Positions 8,305 to 17,858 of a stretch of DNA of 64,000 bases are shown piece by piece. Origin of the DNA: Gemmatimonadota bacterium (GTDB taxonomy: Bacteria; Latescibacterota; UBA2968; UBA8231); NCBI GenBank assembly GCA_018673255.1, contig JABHDC010000256.1, positions 23,559 through 87,558 of the forward strand, given 5' to 3'. How positions within the stretch are numbered: the first letter of the stretch is position 1; the number at the start of each line of letters is the position of its first letter. The notes below the pieces were generated by a model. The model saw only the letters and a program-made list of their open reading frames with translations, did no database searches and was not told the DNA's origin. The translations under genes and the position numbers were made by a program.

Positions 8305-9789
8305 ATGCTGCGTCAGATCCTGCTGGCTCTGCTGGTATGTCTGCCTGCGGCCGCTGGACATCCCGGACCCCAGGAACTGCTGGATCTCAAGTTGCAGACG
8401 GCCATGCTCACCGAGACGACGGGCACGATGACAGGAGAGGGTGTCGCCTGGCACGCGGCCTGGAGATCCACGGAATTCGTCCGCTATGCAAGAGAGAGTG
8501 AAGAGCGGGCATTTCTCGAAGCAGGGGTGATCTATTTTGATGCCCTCATCGGCAAGCTCCATACATCGCCGGATGGCTTCAAGGGTTGGGTTGGTCCCTT
8601 CATCTACGACGAATCCGTCATCGGTGATGTGCACGTGGGTGATGCGATCCTCGTCAATCCCATGCTCGAGTGGGTGGAATACGTGCACACCGAGCTTGCC
8701 GCTGACCAGCGCCCTGCCTTCGAGGCGACCGCCTCGCGGTATCTGGACCTGGCCCAGCATATCTGCGACAAGTGGGACGCGCGGGGCACGTGGTGGGAGT
8801 CCGGTCACGCCGGTGGTTACATCACCTGGGATCAGTTCCTGTCGCCGGATGATCTGACGCGCTTCCAGCAGCGCGGCGATGTGCGCACGGCGAGACTCGG
8901 TCTGCAATTCAACAAGCAGCAGAGCATGGGCATCGTGCATCTGAGACTCTACCGGCTCACCGGTGACGAGGAGCATCGGCGGCGGGCACAGCTGATCTTC
9001 CAGCATGCGAAGGCACGGTTGACGTTGTTCGAGGGGCACTATACGTGGAACTACTGGGAGCCCTTTTATCCCGGAGACGTGGTCAGTGTCGAGCCACCTG
9101 AACTGAATCTCTGGGTGGCGACCCATCCGCATCGGAACTATCAGAGTGGTGAGGTGAGCGAGTTTGTCGAAGCCTTCCACAGTGGCCTCGTCTTCTCAGC
9201 TGAAGACATGCAGCGTCTGGTGCGCACAAACTGGCGTATGTGGAATGGCGATCGAGAGGAACCCGCCTACGCCAACTCGGATGCTGCCGTCACGCAGGCG
9301 GCCGTTCCCGGATACGAACCGCCGTTGTCCGATGGACACGGTCGAGCGGGCACCCTGTGGCGGGCGTTGGCTGACTTTGATTCGACTCTGAGCCACCTGG
9401 CAGAGAGGACGGCATCGAATACGAGATTCGAACGACGTTACGATCTTCCCGTGTCGGAATTCCAGTGGCCGCAGACTGAATCAACCTATCTCAGCATGAT
9501 CTCTGTGTTGCCCCCGGCAGGTGCGTCGGGTCAGCAGCGATACCTGGTGAGCAAAGCCCGTGCGCCCGGTCATCTGCGCATCCTGCTGATCGATGCAGAT
9601 GGCGGCAGTGAGCTGGCCGAACTCTACGCCGGCGCGACACCGGGTGGTGTCGACGGGCGAGAGGGTGTGCTGATTCGAGAGTGGGATGCGACGATCGCGG
9701 CAGGTGCGTATCGCGTGCGCTGGGTCTTCACCTCGCCAGAGGGTCAGAGCGAATACCGGGACTACCCCATCGCCGTAACCCAGGATTGA
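8305..9789 (+). CDS. Exported protein of unknown function, probable alpha/alpha-toroid enzyme
   Basis: The 494-residue protein has a signal peptide (MLRQILLALLVCLPAAAG). The body is rich in helices with aromatic and His motifs such as FIYDESVIGDVHVGDAIL, GTWWESGHAGGYITWDQF, NKQQSMGIVHLRLYRLTGD and YTWNYWEPFYPGD, a pattern seen in alpha/alpha-barrel glycosidases, lyases and epimerases. A C-terminal beta domain (residues ~395-494) follows. I cannot assign a family. ATG 8305 is chosen because it begins the signal peptide; the 28 upstream in-frame codons lack one. Its setting among sugar dehydrogenases fits a periplasmic carbohydrate role. Confidence 0.6.
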   Translation: MLRQILLALLVCLPAAAGHPGPQELLDLKLQTAMLTETTGTMTGEGVAWHAAWRSTEFVRYARESEERAFLEAGVIYFDALIGKLHTSPDGFKGWVGPFIYDESVIGDVHVGDAILVNPMLEWVEYVHTELAADQRPAFEATASRYLDLAQHICDKWDARGTWWESGHAGGYITWDQFLSPDDLTRFQQRGDVRTARLGLQFNKQQSMGIVHLRLYRLTGDEEHRRRAQLIFQHAKARLTLFEGHYTWNYWEPFYPGDVVSVEPPELNLWVATHPHRNYQSGEVSEFVEAFHSGLVFSAEDMQRLVRTNWRMWNGDREEPAYANSDAAVTQAAVPGYEPPLSDGHGRAGTLWRALADFDSTLSHLAERTASNTRFERRYDLPVSEFQWPQTESTYLSMISVLPPAGASGQQRYLVSKARAPGHLRILLIDADGGSELAELYAGATPGGVDGREGVLIREWDATIAAGAYRVRWVFTSPEGQSEYRDYPIAVTQD

Positions 9790-9810
9790 GGCGCAACGCG
9801 CAGAGTCGCC

Positions 9811-10434
9811 TCAGCCTCGCGGGCGCTGGAATGTGGCGATGGACACGCCACCATGCTGGGCACCCTCCAGGTCATCGGTCTGATCGATGGCATCAAGACC
9901 CTGGGCCTGGATCGTGTCCACGAATCCGGGAGTGAGGATCCACGGTGGCCCCGCCTCGAAGGATCGCGGCGTGTCGCCGACGATGGCAATGGCCAGCAGC
10001 AACCCGCCTTCGGCAACAAAGTCAGCGATGCGTGCGATCGTCTCGGCCTCATAGGCAGGCGGCAGCGCCTGGATCGTATAGATCTCCAGCACGAAATTGA
10101 AGTGTTGGTACCATTCGAGAGGCGGGTTGAGCAGGTCTGCAACCACCCAGTCGACGCCTGAATCGACGAACCGGCGACGGCAGTGATCGATGGCGGACGA
10201 GGACACGTCGAAGGCGGTGACTGCAAATCCGCGGGAGGCGAGTTCGACGGCGTCATCACCCATTCCACAGCCGACAACCAGCGCCGAGAGACCTTTCCCC
10301 TGGATGGGGCTGCGCTCGAGCCATGCACTGAAATGAGGGTGCGTCTCCATGTTGGCCCACGGAACGCCACTGCCATCGGTATCGGTATCCCGATACAGGG
10401 GCTCAAACCATTCTGTGGGGCGATCCTCGTTCAT
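9811..10434 (-). CDS. Class I SAM-dependent methyltransferase (TPMT-like)
   Basis: The 207-residue protein has motif I ALVVGCGMGDDAVELASRG, then AVTAFDVSSSAI and DWVVADLLN, and a post-motif region FNFVLEIYTIQALPP. This is close to the thiopurine methyltransferase-like group, which methylates small molecules. ATG 10434. It converges on the exported protein that ends at 9789, and lies 53 nt downstream of no coupled partner; the GH4 gene ends... upstream of it on the same strand at 10488. Target molecule unknown. Confidence 0.82.
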   Translation of the reverse strand: MNEDRPTEWFEPLYRDTDTDGSGVPWANMETHPHFSAWLERSPIQGKGLSALVVGCGMGDDAVELASRGFAVTAFDVSSSAIDHCRRRFVDSGVDWVVADLLNPPLEWYQHFNFVLEIYTIQALPPAYEAETIARIADFVAEGGLLLAIAIVGDTPRSFEAGPPWILTPGFVDTIQAQGLDAIDQTDDLEGAQHGGVSIATFQRPRG

Positions 10435-10487
10435 ACGATCCTTCTGATGAGATGTGGCCTGATGTGCAAGATGGGCGTGGGTTCGAC

Positions 10488-11861
10488 TCAGGAGCCAGTG
10501 CTGAATTGCGGCAGGAGGTCCGCAGAGGAGGCCAGCAGTTCATCGAGCATCGCCGTCGCTTCGCGTGGCGGAATCGCCATCTCATCGATGAGCAGTGCCT
10601 GCAACGCGGCGTTGCGGTCCCCCTTCACGCCGGCATCGGCTACCAGTTCGTGCCAGACGAAGCGCTTCTCCAGGATGCCCTTCAGGACCTGTGGCGCATC
10701 ACCCATGGTGAGGGCCCGTGCGCCGGTGGAATCGGTTACCGCCTCAACTTCGACCTCCGCTGTGGCGGGGAGATTCGGGATCGCAGATCCATTGGCCAGA
10801 TTGAGGATGCAGACCTGACGACGACCCGTGGCCATGGCGCCGATCAGTGTGGCCAGTCCTTCCCCATGGATGCCATCCTCCTTCTGTTCGGGTAGCTGAA
10901 CCTTGTCGAGAATGCGACCGTATTCGGTGAGGAACTCAGCACGGATCTCAGGCGAAGCCGGTTCCTGGTCGAGCATCGATTCGGCGGCGTCATAGCCGTG
11001 GCTGCGAGCCGATTCGGCCAGCGTATAGGGGAGGGATGCCTGGTCAGGGACACGAGCGGCGAAGGGATAGAATTCGATGATGTGACCATCATCGGGATAG
11101 ACGATGCGGTGGCCGTAGGCGGCTGACAGGTCGGCGCTCATCTGATGGGCGGGTGGTGTGTCGGCGTCGGCTGTTCGTCGCAGCAGTTCTGGCAACAGAT
11201 CCTGCCCCTTGTGGCGCAGGGTGGTGAACCAGTAGTAGTGATTGGTGCCGATCCACCGGCACTCCAGTTCGTCGGCTGGCACACCCAGCAGCTCTGCGGC
11301 GGCACCGATGCCGCCCTGTACGCCGTGGCAGATGCCGATCGACGTGATGGGCGAATACTTGTGCAGGGCCCGCATGATCGCAGCCATCGGATTGGAGTGA
11401 TTCAGCAGAATCGCATGGGGGCAGCGTTTCTCCATCCGCTTGCAGATCTGCAGGTAGGCGGGAATCGAGCGCAATCCCATCATCATGCCTGCCGGGCCGG
11501 CCGTGTCACCGATGACCTGGTGAATGCCGTATTTGGCCGGGATGTGCATGTCGGCACTGTGGTAGTAGGAGTCGTAGACATTGCGAGTGACCTCGGCCCC
11601 ACTGCCGCCGATGGAGGAGACTGCAAATCCGGCACCGTCGAGGGCATCATCCAGATCCGCCGTCGATCGTACACGCAGCCCGGTCCCTGAGGCCTGCGCC
11701 AGGCGACTCCCAAGGGCGGCCATGAGCTGGGTCTTCTCTGAGTCGATGTCATACAGCACGATCTCGTAGCCGCTCAGTTCGTCCGCCAGAGACAGATCCG
11801 CCAGCACGCGCGGGAAATAGAGAGATCCTCCACCGAGACATGCGATTTTCGTATTTGCCAC
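10488..11861 (-). CDS. Glycoside hydrolase family 4 (NAD/metal-dependent glycosidase)
   Basis: The 457-residue protein shows the GH4 layout: N-terminal KIACLGGGSLYFPRV (NAD-binding glycine loop), NHSNPM at residues 154-159, and the metal-binding CHG at 178-180 followed by the WIGTNHYYWF segment. GH4 enzymes open alpha- or beta-glycosides by an NAD- and Mn-dependent redox-elimination route. The GTG start at 11861 is chosen over an upstream in-frame ATG because GAGGG lies just ahead and the Rossmann strand begins at once. It is divergent from the flavoprotein gene at 12013. Whether it is a galactosidase, glucosidase or glucuronidase cannot be told. Confidence 0.88.
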   Translation of the reverse strand: MANTKIACLGGGSLYFPRVLADLSLADELSGYEIVLYDIDSEKTQLMAALGSRLAQASGTGLRVRSTADLDDALDGAGFAVSSIGGSGAEVTRNVYDSYYHSADMHIPAKYGIHQVIGDTAGPAGMMMGLRSIPAYLQICKRMEKRCPHAILLNHSNPMAAIMRALHKYSPITSIGICHGVQGGIGAAAELLGVPADELECRWIGTNHYYWFTTLRHKGQDLLPELLRRTADADTPPAHQMSADLSAAYGHRIVYPDDGHIIEFYPFAARVPDQASLPYTLAESARSHGYDAAESMLDQEPASPEIRAEFLTEYGRILDKVQLPEQKEDGIHGEGLATLIGAMATGRRQVCILNLANGSAIPNLPATAEVEVEAVTDSTGARALTMGDAPQVLKGILEKRFVWHELVADAGVKGDRNAALQALLIDEMAIPPREATAMLDELLASSADLLPQFSTGS

Positions 11862-12012
11862 TTGGCCCTCGTCGGCAATTCGTGAACAGCTCGTCATACG
11901 ATGGGGGGAAGTCGCCCTGTGGCACAAGAGGTGGCCCACACTGGCGTCGGGACAGGGCATTCATCTTCCTTTGGGCACAGGCCAAGCCAACCCCGGAGGA
12001 AGGTGGAGGAAG

Positions 12013-12924
12013 ATGGCTCGTGTTCTCGGATTGCTCGCCAGCGGTCGGACGAAGGGATTCACAGCGCGACTCCTCGAAGCGGCCACGATGGGGGCTGAGA
12101 GTGTGGCGGGGGTCGAGATCGAATACGTCCACCTGCACAAGTATCAGATTCGCCCGTGTGCCAGTTGCTTCAGCTGCATCCGCAGGCAGGAGCATACGTG
12201 CGCCCAACACGACGACATGGGGGCGAAAGGGGCGCTGATGGAGAAGGTGAAAACGGCCAATGGCTGGATTCTGGCAGATGCCGTGCACTTCTGGGGACCC
12301 AGCGCGCAGGCCCACCTGTTCGTCGAACGCTGTTATCCCTTCTTGTGGAGTGGGGATCTGAATGGCATGCCCTTCGCATCCATTTCCTGCGCCAGCAACC
12401 AGGGCATGCAACGCCTGGCGACGACGGAGATCTGCAAGTGGGCCTTCGCTTTTGGCATGCGATATGTCGGCGGGCTGCCGGTACACACGACCCACCTGGA
12501 ATGGGCCGTGGGGCAGGCAAAGGATCTTGGACGTCTGCTGGGGGAGGCGGCGTTGCGCGACGAAGAAGGACGTATCGAGTATCCTGAACCGGATCGGTAT
12601 GTCGATTCCCTCGACCATCCCTTCAGCGTGCTGGAACCGTATCTCGACAATCTCACCAATGGCACCATGGCGTATGAGGATTCCCTGATCGCTCAGGGGC
12701 TCGAAAGCTTCAACAACGAAGAGGCTCTCGATCTTCTGCGGCAGGCCCGCGAGCCCTTCGAAGGCGCCCTGGCGCACTTTGCCGGCGGTGACCGTCAGGC
12801 GGCGTGTGCTGATCTTGTGCGTGCCAGTGCCCTGTGGACGCACGCCACGTGGCAGGAATTCCTGGCCAGCGATGTCATCAAGTCCGAAGTCCCCGGAGCC
12901 TATCGCCCGCTGGCGGACGCCTGA
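12013..12924 (+). CDS. NADPH-dependent FMN reductase/iron-sulfur flavoprotein
   Basis: The 303-residue protein begins MARVLGLLASGRTKGFTARL, a flavodoxin-like FMN loop, and carries a Cys cluster, C-x-x-C-x-x-C then a fourth Cys in CASCFSCIRRQEHTC, typical of iron-sulfur flavoproteins. The central segment SISCASNQGMQR follows. A strong GGAGGAAG precedes ATG 12013. A C-terminal helical part of ~110 residues is extra to the core fold. It is followed after 11 nt by the Tet(M)-like GTPase. Electron donor and acceptor are unknown. Confidence 0.8.
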   Translation: MARVLGLLASGRTKGFTARLLEAATMGAESVAGVEIEYVHLHKYQIRPCASCFSCIRRQEHTCAQHDDMGAKGALMEKVKTANGWILADAVHFWGPSAQAHLFVERCYPFLWSGDLNGMPFASISCASNQGMQRLATTEICKWAFAFGMRYVGGLPVHTTHLEWAVGQAKDLGRLLGEAALRDEEGRIEYPEPDRYVDSLDHPFSVLEPYLDNLTNGTMAYEDSLIAQGLESFNNEEALDLLRQAREPFEGALAHFAGGDRQAACADLVRASALWTHATWQEFLASDVIKSEVPGAYRPLADA

Positions 12925-12935
12925 AAGGCCCTCGT

Positions 12936-14897
12936 TTGCCCCAATCGATCCGAAATCTCGGCATCCTGGCCCACGTCGATGCTGGCAAGACGACGCTGAC
13001 GGAATCTCTGCTGCTGCACAGCGGCAGTATTGCAGATGCCGGTTACGTCGATCGTGGCACGAGTCGCTCCGACGTCATGGATGTGGAGCGTCGGCGGGGG
13101 ATCTCCGTGCGTGCCTCGGCGCTGTGCTTCGAGTGGCAGGGGATTCAGATCAACCTTATCGACACGCCGGGACACGTCGACTTCAGCGCCGAGGTGGAGC
13201 GATCGTTGCGCGTCCTGGACGCCGTGATTCTCGTCGTGTGCTGCTCGGCCGGTGTGCAGACGCAGACGGAAGTCATCTGGCGTGCCCTGCGAGAGCGGGA
13301 TCTGCCCGTATTTCTCTTCGTCAACAAGATCGACCGCATGGGCGCTGATCCGGATGCGGTACGCGAACAACTGCGCCAGGAGTTGTCCGAGCGGATCGTG
13401 CCCGTCGATGAGGTGCGTGGCGCCGGCGATCTGGCGGCGACTGTAACGGCTGTTGATGATCAACGCCAGCGAGCACTACTCGAAGCCGTGGCCGCCGAAG
13501 ACGACACACTGCTGGAACGTTATCTGGCCGAGGCTGAGATCACCGACGACGAGATCCGACAGAGTCTGGCACACAGTGTCGCCCAACGGCGCATCTTTCC
13601 CGTTTTCTGTGGCAGTGCCAAGAGTGGCGAAGGGGTCGAGCCCCTGTTGGAAGGGATCGCACAGCTATTGCCTGATGCACCTGGCGATCCGGATGCACCT
13701 GCATCGGCCATCGTCTTTCGCCGCGATCGAGATGATCGGTTGGGGCAGATCGCCGCCATTCGAGTATACGCGGGTCGTCTGCGACCGCGGGATCGGATCC
13801 AGAATCTGACAGGAGATCGCCAGGAGCAGATCACGCAGATCAAACGGTTGTCTCTGGACCGCCTCGAGGATGCATCTGAACTGGCAGCGGGAGATATCGG
13901 ATTTCTCTGTGGCATGCCCGAGGCCCGGATTGGTGATGTCCTCGGCGACGATGGCCCCGTGCCGGGTGAGGTCCGCTGGACGCAGCCACTGCTCTCCGTG
14001 CAGGTCTCGCCGGCAGATGATGCACAGCTGCCGGATCTGCTGGCCGCACTGGAGCAACTGTCGCGTGAAGACCCGCTGCTGGATCTGCGTTGGCATGCGG
14101 ATGAACGTGAACTGCACGTGCGGATCATGGGCGCTGTGCAGGTCGAGATCCTCACGGAAATCCTGCAGACCCGATTTGGCCTGGAAGCTCAGTTGCAGGA
14201 GCCGACGGTCATCTATCGGGAGACCCCTGCCACGGCGGCCGATGGTGCCGAGAGCTACACGATGCCGAAGCCGTGCTGGGCGATTGTCGGCCTACATCTC
14301 GAACCCGGCGAACCCGGGTCGGGTGTCGAATTCCGGTCAGAGGTTGGCAAGAGCGATATCCATCCGAAGTATCAGAACGAGATCCGGCAGATGCTGCCCA
14401 CGGCGCTCAGTCAGGGCATCAAGGGCTGGGAAGTGACCGATCTGCGGATCACCCTCGTCGAAGGCAGTCACCATCTACTGCACAGCCGGTCCGGTGATTT
14501 CAAACTGGCGGCTCATATGGCGATCATGAAGGGCCTGCAGGCGGCTGACACGACGCTTCTGGAGCCGATGCTCGCCTTCCGCATCCACGGGCCGGATCAT
14601 CTCATCGGTCGTGTCACGTCTGACATCATCAATATGCGGGGGCAGATCGAGCCGGCTCAGGTCGATGAGGGCAGTTTCATCCTCACGGGCCGGGTGCCCC
14701 TGGCGACGTCGATGGACTACGTGGTCCAGTTGAGTTCGCTAAGTAGCGGCCGCGCCTCGCTCTCGGCGCAGTTCGATGGGTACGATCCCTGCCCGAGCGA
14801 ATTGGGCCAGGTGCGACCTTATCGCGGCATATCGCCGCTGGATCGCGCCAAATACATCCTCTGGTGGCGTGGGGCGATCACCGATTCGCACCGGTGA
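12936..14897 (+). CDS. Tet(M)/EF-G-like translational GTPase
   Basis: The 653-residue protein has the length and layout of the ribosomal protection (TetM/TetO/TetW) family. Seen: G1 AHVDAGKTT (residues 12-20), switch region with RGIS, G3 DTPGH (76-80), G4 NKID (130-133), then EF-G domains II to V, including GSHHLLHSRSGDF late on. The TTG start at 12936 follows GAAAGG at a good distance and gives the typical first residues of this family; upstream codons overlap the flavoprotein. Members rescue ribosomes from tetracycline, but many environmental homologues have not been tested for resistance. Confidence 0.85.
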   Translation: MPQSIRNLGILAHVDAGKTTLTESLLLHSGSIADAGYVDRGTSRSDVMDVERRRGISVRASALCFEWQGIQINLIDTPGHVDFSAEVERSLRVLDAVILVVCCSAGVQTQTEVIWRALRERDLPVFLFVNKIDRMGADPDAVREQLRQELSERIVPVDEVRGAGDLAATVTAVDDQRQRALLEAVAAEDDTLLERYLAEAEITDDEIRQSLAHSVAQRRIFPVFCGSAKSGEGVEPLLEGIAQLLPDAPGDPDAPASAIVFRRDRDDRLGQIAAIRVYAGRLRPRDRIQNLTGDRQEQITQIKRLSLDRLEDASELAAGDIGFLCGMPEARIGDVLGDDGPVPGEVRWTQPLLSVQVSPADDAQLPDLLAALEQLSREDPLLDLRWHADERELHVRIMGAVQVEILTEILQTRFGLEAQLQEPTVIYRETPATAADGAESYTMPKPCWAIVGLHLEPGEPGSGVEFRSEVGKSDIHPKYQNEIRQMLPTALSQGIKGWEVTDLRITLVEGSHHLLHSRSGDFKLAAHMAIMKGLQAADTTLLEPMLAFRIHGPDHLIGRVTSDIINMRGQIEPAQVDEGSFILTGRVPLATSMDYVVQLSSLSSGRASLSAQFDGYDPCPSELGQVRPYRGISPLDRAKYILWWRGAITDSHR

Positions 14898-14909
14898 GTT
14901 GGAGCCCGG

Positions 14910-15791
14910 TCAGCGCTGGGTGGACAGGCTGATACCAAAGGCGGGGGTGGCGATGCCATTGCGCAGACGCCTGACCATGGTGCCCGATACGGATAGCTCC
15001 AGATCGTGTGAGAGTCTCAACCCGACCCGGGGGCCGAAGCTGATGTATCTGCGGTGGTTTCCATAGAGGCCGCCGGCACCGCCGCTGACAGCATCATCGC
15101 CATTGTCGCGTGAGGAGAGCCACTGGGTGCGCAGCCCCAGGGACAATCGGCGCCACCTCGTTCCTCCTTCTGCTGTAACGGACACGTCATCGTCATAGCC
15201 GTCATGGCGCAGATTGTAGGCGATCTCCAGACCCAGGTGCCCTGGCCAGGGATATAGTGAGCGGCCGAAGAGCAGGGCGACCTGCTGATTGAACTCGCCG
15301 TCACCGGTGAGCAGGCCATTGGTCTGGGTATCGTCGCCGATGGGCAGGCCCAGTCTCAGGGCGGCGCTGAGAACGCCCACATCCGAATCCAGCAGGCGAT
15401 AACGAAGGCCAAGCTCGGCATCGGCGATTCCATGTACAGCATCCCCGCCGAAATAGACGAAGTCAGATTCGCGCCCCAGCTGCTCATTCAGGGTGATTCG
15501 CTTGAACATGGGCAGATAGGCGACGAGGGTGAGATCATCTCGCAGGCCGTATTCGACGTAGGCGCCGAGCGTGTATTCAGCGAGTGTGGGGATCTGGGTC
15601 GGGTGGCCCTCGCGATCTCGGTAGTCGTCGCCACGCAGCATCGCTGCTGAGATCTCGTAGTAGCCATGGCCCTGCGCCTGCGTCCAGGCGCCAGCATCCA
15701 CCCGAGTGGAGATGGCCAGGGCCAGGACACAACCCAGCAGGATGGCGGCCGGGCGAATCACACGGCGAATCATGTCGAGTCGATGTGCCAT
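14910..15791 (-). CDS. Outer-membrane beta-barrel protein of unknown function
   Basis: The 293-residue protein has a signal peptide (IRPAAILLGCVLALAISTRVDA) and then alternating amphipathic strands such as YTLGAYVEYGLRDDLTLVAYL and LGLRYRLLDSDVGVLSAALRLG, ending in a final strand with PAFGISLSTQR. Acidic turns and aromatic girdles fit a transporter-like outer-membrane barrel. ATG 15791 lies two bases after the stop of the DM13 lipoprotein, so they form an operon. It converges with the GTPase gene, which ends 12 nt away. No ligand can be named. Confidence 0.7.
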   Translation of the reverse strand: MAHRLDMIRRVIRPAAILLGCVLALAISTRVDAGAWTQAQGHGYYEISAAMLRGDDYRDREGHPTQIPTLAEYTLGAYVEYGLRDDLTLVAYLPMFKRITLNEQLGRESDFVYFGGDAVHGIADAELGLRYRLLDSDVGVLSAALRLGLPIGDDTQTNGLLTGDGEFNQQVALLFGRSLYPWPGHLGLEIAYNLRHDGYDDDVSVTAEGGTRWRRLSLGLRTQWLSSRDNGDDAVSGGAGGLYGNHRRYISFGPRVGLRLSHDLELSVSGTMVRRLRNGIATPAFGISLSTQR

Positions 15792-15793
15792 GG

Positions 15794-16744
15794 TCACTCC
15801 AACTCCGCCAGTCCGAAACTGACATTGAATGGCACACAATGGATGATGACCCAACCATAGTCGCCGAGTTGTGTGTCCGCAGGCAGATCGTAGAATTGTT
15901 CGCCGCGCAGGGCCTTCAATTCACCGAGATTGATACTGCCGGGTGCTACCTGGTCGACGGGACTGAGGAAGACCTCGAGTCGTGGGCCCTGGTCGATGAC
16001 GAAGTCCTCGAGGAAATTCAGGACCAGTTGGTCTTCGTCGTCGGGACTCAGGATGGCTGTGCCTTCACAGTTGTAGCCGCCACGACTGAAGAAGGCGCCT
16101 CTCAGATGGGTGCCCAGGACGGAGATCTCGATGCCCGCACTCCGGATCCCCGCCGTCGTGGCGCGAACCTGGGCCGTGCCGCCGCCGCGCGCGACCCCGA
16201 CCCCTGCCGTGTCGACGGTGATCACAGCCCCATCAGAGGAATCCCACGAGTAACCCTCAGATGCCAGCTCGCCACCGGTCGCATTGTGACTGGTCGCCTG
16301 GAAGCGCACGGTGTCTCCTATGCTCAGACTCGTAGATTCCGGTGCGACGCGGACCAGGGCGAGTTGAGTCGTGGGATCTTCCACGACGGTGACCAGCGCC
16401 GTCGCCTGAGCGAGAATAGAGTCTGCGTCAGATACACTCACGGTGATGGCTGCCTGTCCCAGACTGAGGCCCTGAATCGTGCCGTCCAATGCGGTCAGGG
16501 CGACTTCGGGACGGCCACTGACGTATTCTATGGTGAGTGTGCTGTCCGGCTCGCCGTATTCATCATAGAACACGACACGCAGATCGATCTGCTCGCCGAT
16601 CTGCAGGGCCGCCATTGATGGGCTGATCTCGACACGGGCAGGTACTCGCATCGGTGGATCGGCGATGTAGTCGGTGCCGATACAGCCGGAGGCGAACCAC
16701 ACCAGGGCCAGCTGTGAAAGATGAATGGCAAGTCGGCCGGGCAA
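15794..16744 (-). CDS. Lipoprotein with bacterial Ig-like repeats and a C-terminal DM13 domain
   Basis: The 316-residue protein starts at TTG 16744, placed five bases after GGAAGG. Its signal sequence ends in a lipobox ASGC. Residues ~30-210 hold two Big-2-like beta domains (VEISPSMAALQIGEQIDL; VRVAPESTSLSIGDTVRF). The last ~105 residues are DM13-like: GAFFSRGGYNCEGTA, FLEDFVIDQGPRLEVFLSP, LGELKALRGEQFYDLP, VIIHCVPFNVSFGLAEL. DM13 has been proposed from its conserved Cys to bind a redox cofactor. It is upstream of, and coupled to, the outer-membrane barrel gene, which suggests a surface complex; function is inference. Confidence 0.78.
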   Translation of the reverse strand: MPGRLAIHLSQLALVWFASGCIGTDYIADPPMRVPARVEISPSMAALQIGEQIDLRVVFYDEYGEPDSTLTIEYVSGRPEVALTALDGTIQGLSLGQAAITVSVSDADSILAQATALVTVVEDPTTQLALVRVAPESTSLSIGDTVRFQATSHNATGGELASEGYSWDSSDGAVITVDTAGVGVARGGGTAQVRATTAGIRSAGIEISVLGTHLRGAFFSRGGYNCEGTAILSPDDEDQLVLNFLEDFVIDQGPRLEVFLSPVDQVAPGSINLGELKALRGEQFYDLPADTQLGDYGWVIIHCVPFNVSFGLAELE

Positions 16745-16901
16745 GGTGACCTTCCGCGTCGGGTGTGTCTCTGGAGAACCGAACAGTTTTCCGGCAATAT
16801 GGTGTTGGATGATCTGGAGCCAATGTAGGGTTCTTGACCGCACCCCACAGGGGCGTCGTGATTGCCCTGTCAGGGTGTGGAAATCTGTGAAGGAGAACAC
16901 G

Positions 16902-17849
16902 ATGAGAAAGCTTCGACTGGGTGCGACCGATCTTGAGGTCTCCGCCATCGCCTATGGTGGTATGAGTTTGACGGCAGATCGTGCCGAGGAAGGGAAGAAG
17001 GCCGTGGCTGCCGCCTTCGAAGGGGGGATCAACTTCTTCGACACGGCTGATGTGTATGGCACGGGAGAGGCCGAGACGATTCTGGGGGATGCACTGAGGG
17101 AGGCCGGCATCCGCAGAGAGGATGTGGTGATCGCCAGCAAGTGCGGGATCGTTTTCAAGGGCATGGAACCGGCCTACGACTACAAGGCGTATGATCTGTC
17201 GAAGGATTACCTGGTCAGCAGTTGTGAGGCATCACTGAAGCGGCTCGGTGTGGAGTATCTGGATCTGTATCAGCCGCATCGTGTCGACTACCTGACCCAT
17301 CCTGAAGAGACCGCCGCTGCCCTGGAGCAGTTGCAGGCAGATGGCAAGATCCGATATGCAGGCGTCAGCAACTACTCGGCTGACGAAATCCGTGCACTGA
17401 CGGCGTATACGCGCATCGAGTCCCTGCAGACGCGGTTCAGCCTGTTGCATCTGGAGCCCCTGGAGACGGGTCTGACTGCCGTCTGCTGTGAGCAGCAGAT
17501 GAGTGTCCTGTGCTACAGCCCTCTGCAGAAAGGCATGCTGGCCTCAGGAAAGACCGCGGCTCATGATGACTGGCAGCAGCAGCGGGAGGCCGGCGTCTGC
17601 GCGCAGGTCGCTGAAATGGCTTCCACTCTCGGCGTCACACCGGGACAGCTGGCCCTGGCATGGCTGATGAAGCTGCCGGGGGGTGTCATCCCGCTGGTGG
17701 GTACGGCCAGTGTCGAACATATCACGGAGGCCATCGGTGCCTCCGATGTCAGCATCGATCGCGATGACTGGTACGAACTGATGGTGATGGGGCGCGGTCG
17801 TGGGATGCCCTGGGGCCAGCGTCCATTCTTCTACGTGAAGGAGCGGTAA
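16902..17849 (+). CDS. Aldo/keto reductase
   Basis: The 315-residue protein carries the AKR tetrad: Asp and Tyr in FFDTADVYGTGEAE, Lys in VVIASKCG, and His in LYQPHRVD. The cofactor end shows PLVGTASVEHITEAIGA. ATG 16902 is preceded by GAAGGAG. It is divergent from the DM13 lipoprotein and nine bases ahead of the ABC-F gene, so the two probably share a transcript. Members reduce aldehydes and ketones, including sugars, with NADPH. Substrate unknown. Confidence 0.9.
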   Translation: MRKLRLGATDLEVSAIAYGGMSLTADRAEEGKKAVAAAFEGGINFFDTADVYGTGEAETILGDALREAGIRREDVVIASKCGIVFKGMEPAYDYKAYDLSKDYLVSSCEASLKRLGVEYLDLYQPHRVDYLTHPEETAAALEQLQADGKIRYAGVSNYSADEIRALTAYTRIESLQTRFSLLHLEPLETGLTAVCCEQQMSVLCYSPLQKGMLASGKTAAHDDWQQQREAGVCAQVAEMASTLGVTPGQLALAWLMKLPGGVIPLVGTASVEHITEAIGASDVSIDRDDWYELMVMGRGRGMPWGQRPFFYVKER

Positions 17850-17858
17850 TACCGGTAC

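Noticed and set aside
9787..9813. Inverted repeat TGAGGCG/CGCCTCA between convergent genes as a terminator
   Set aside because: Seven-base stem with no T run on either side; too weak to call.
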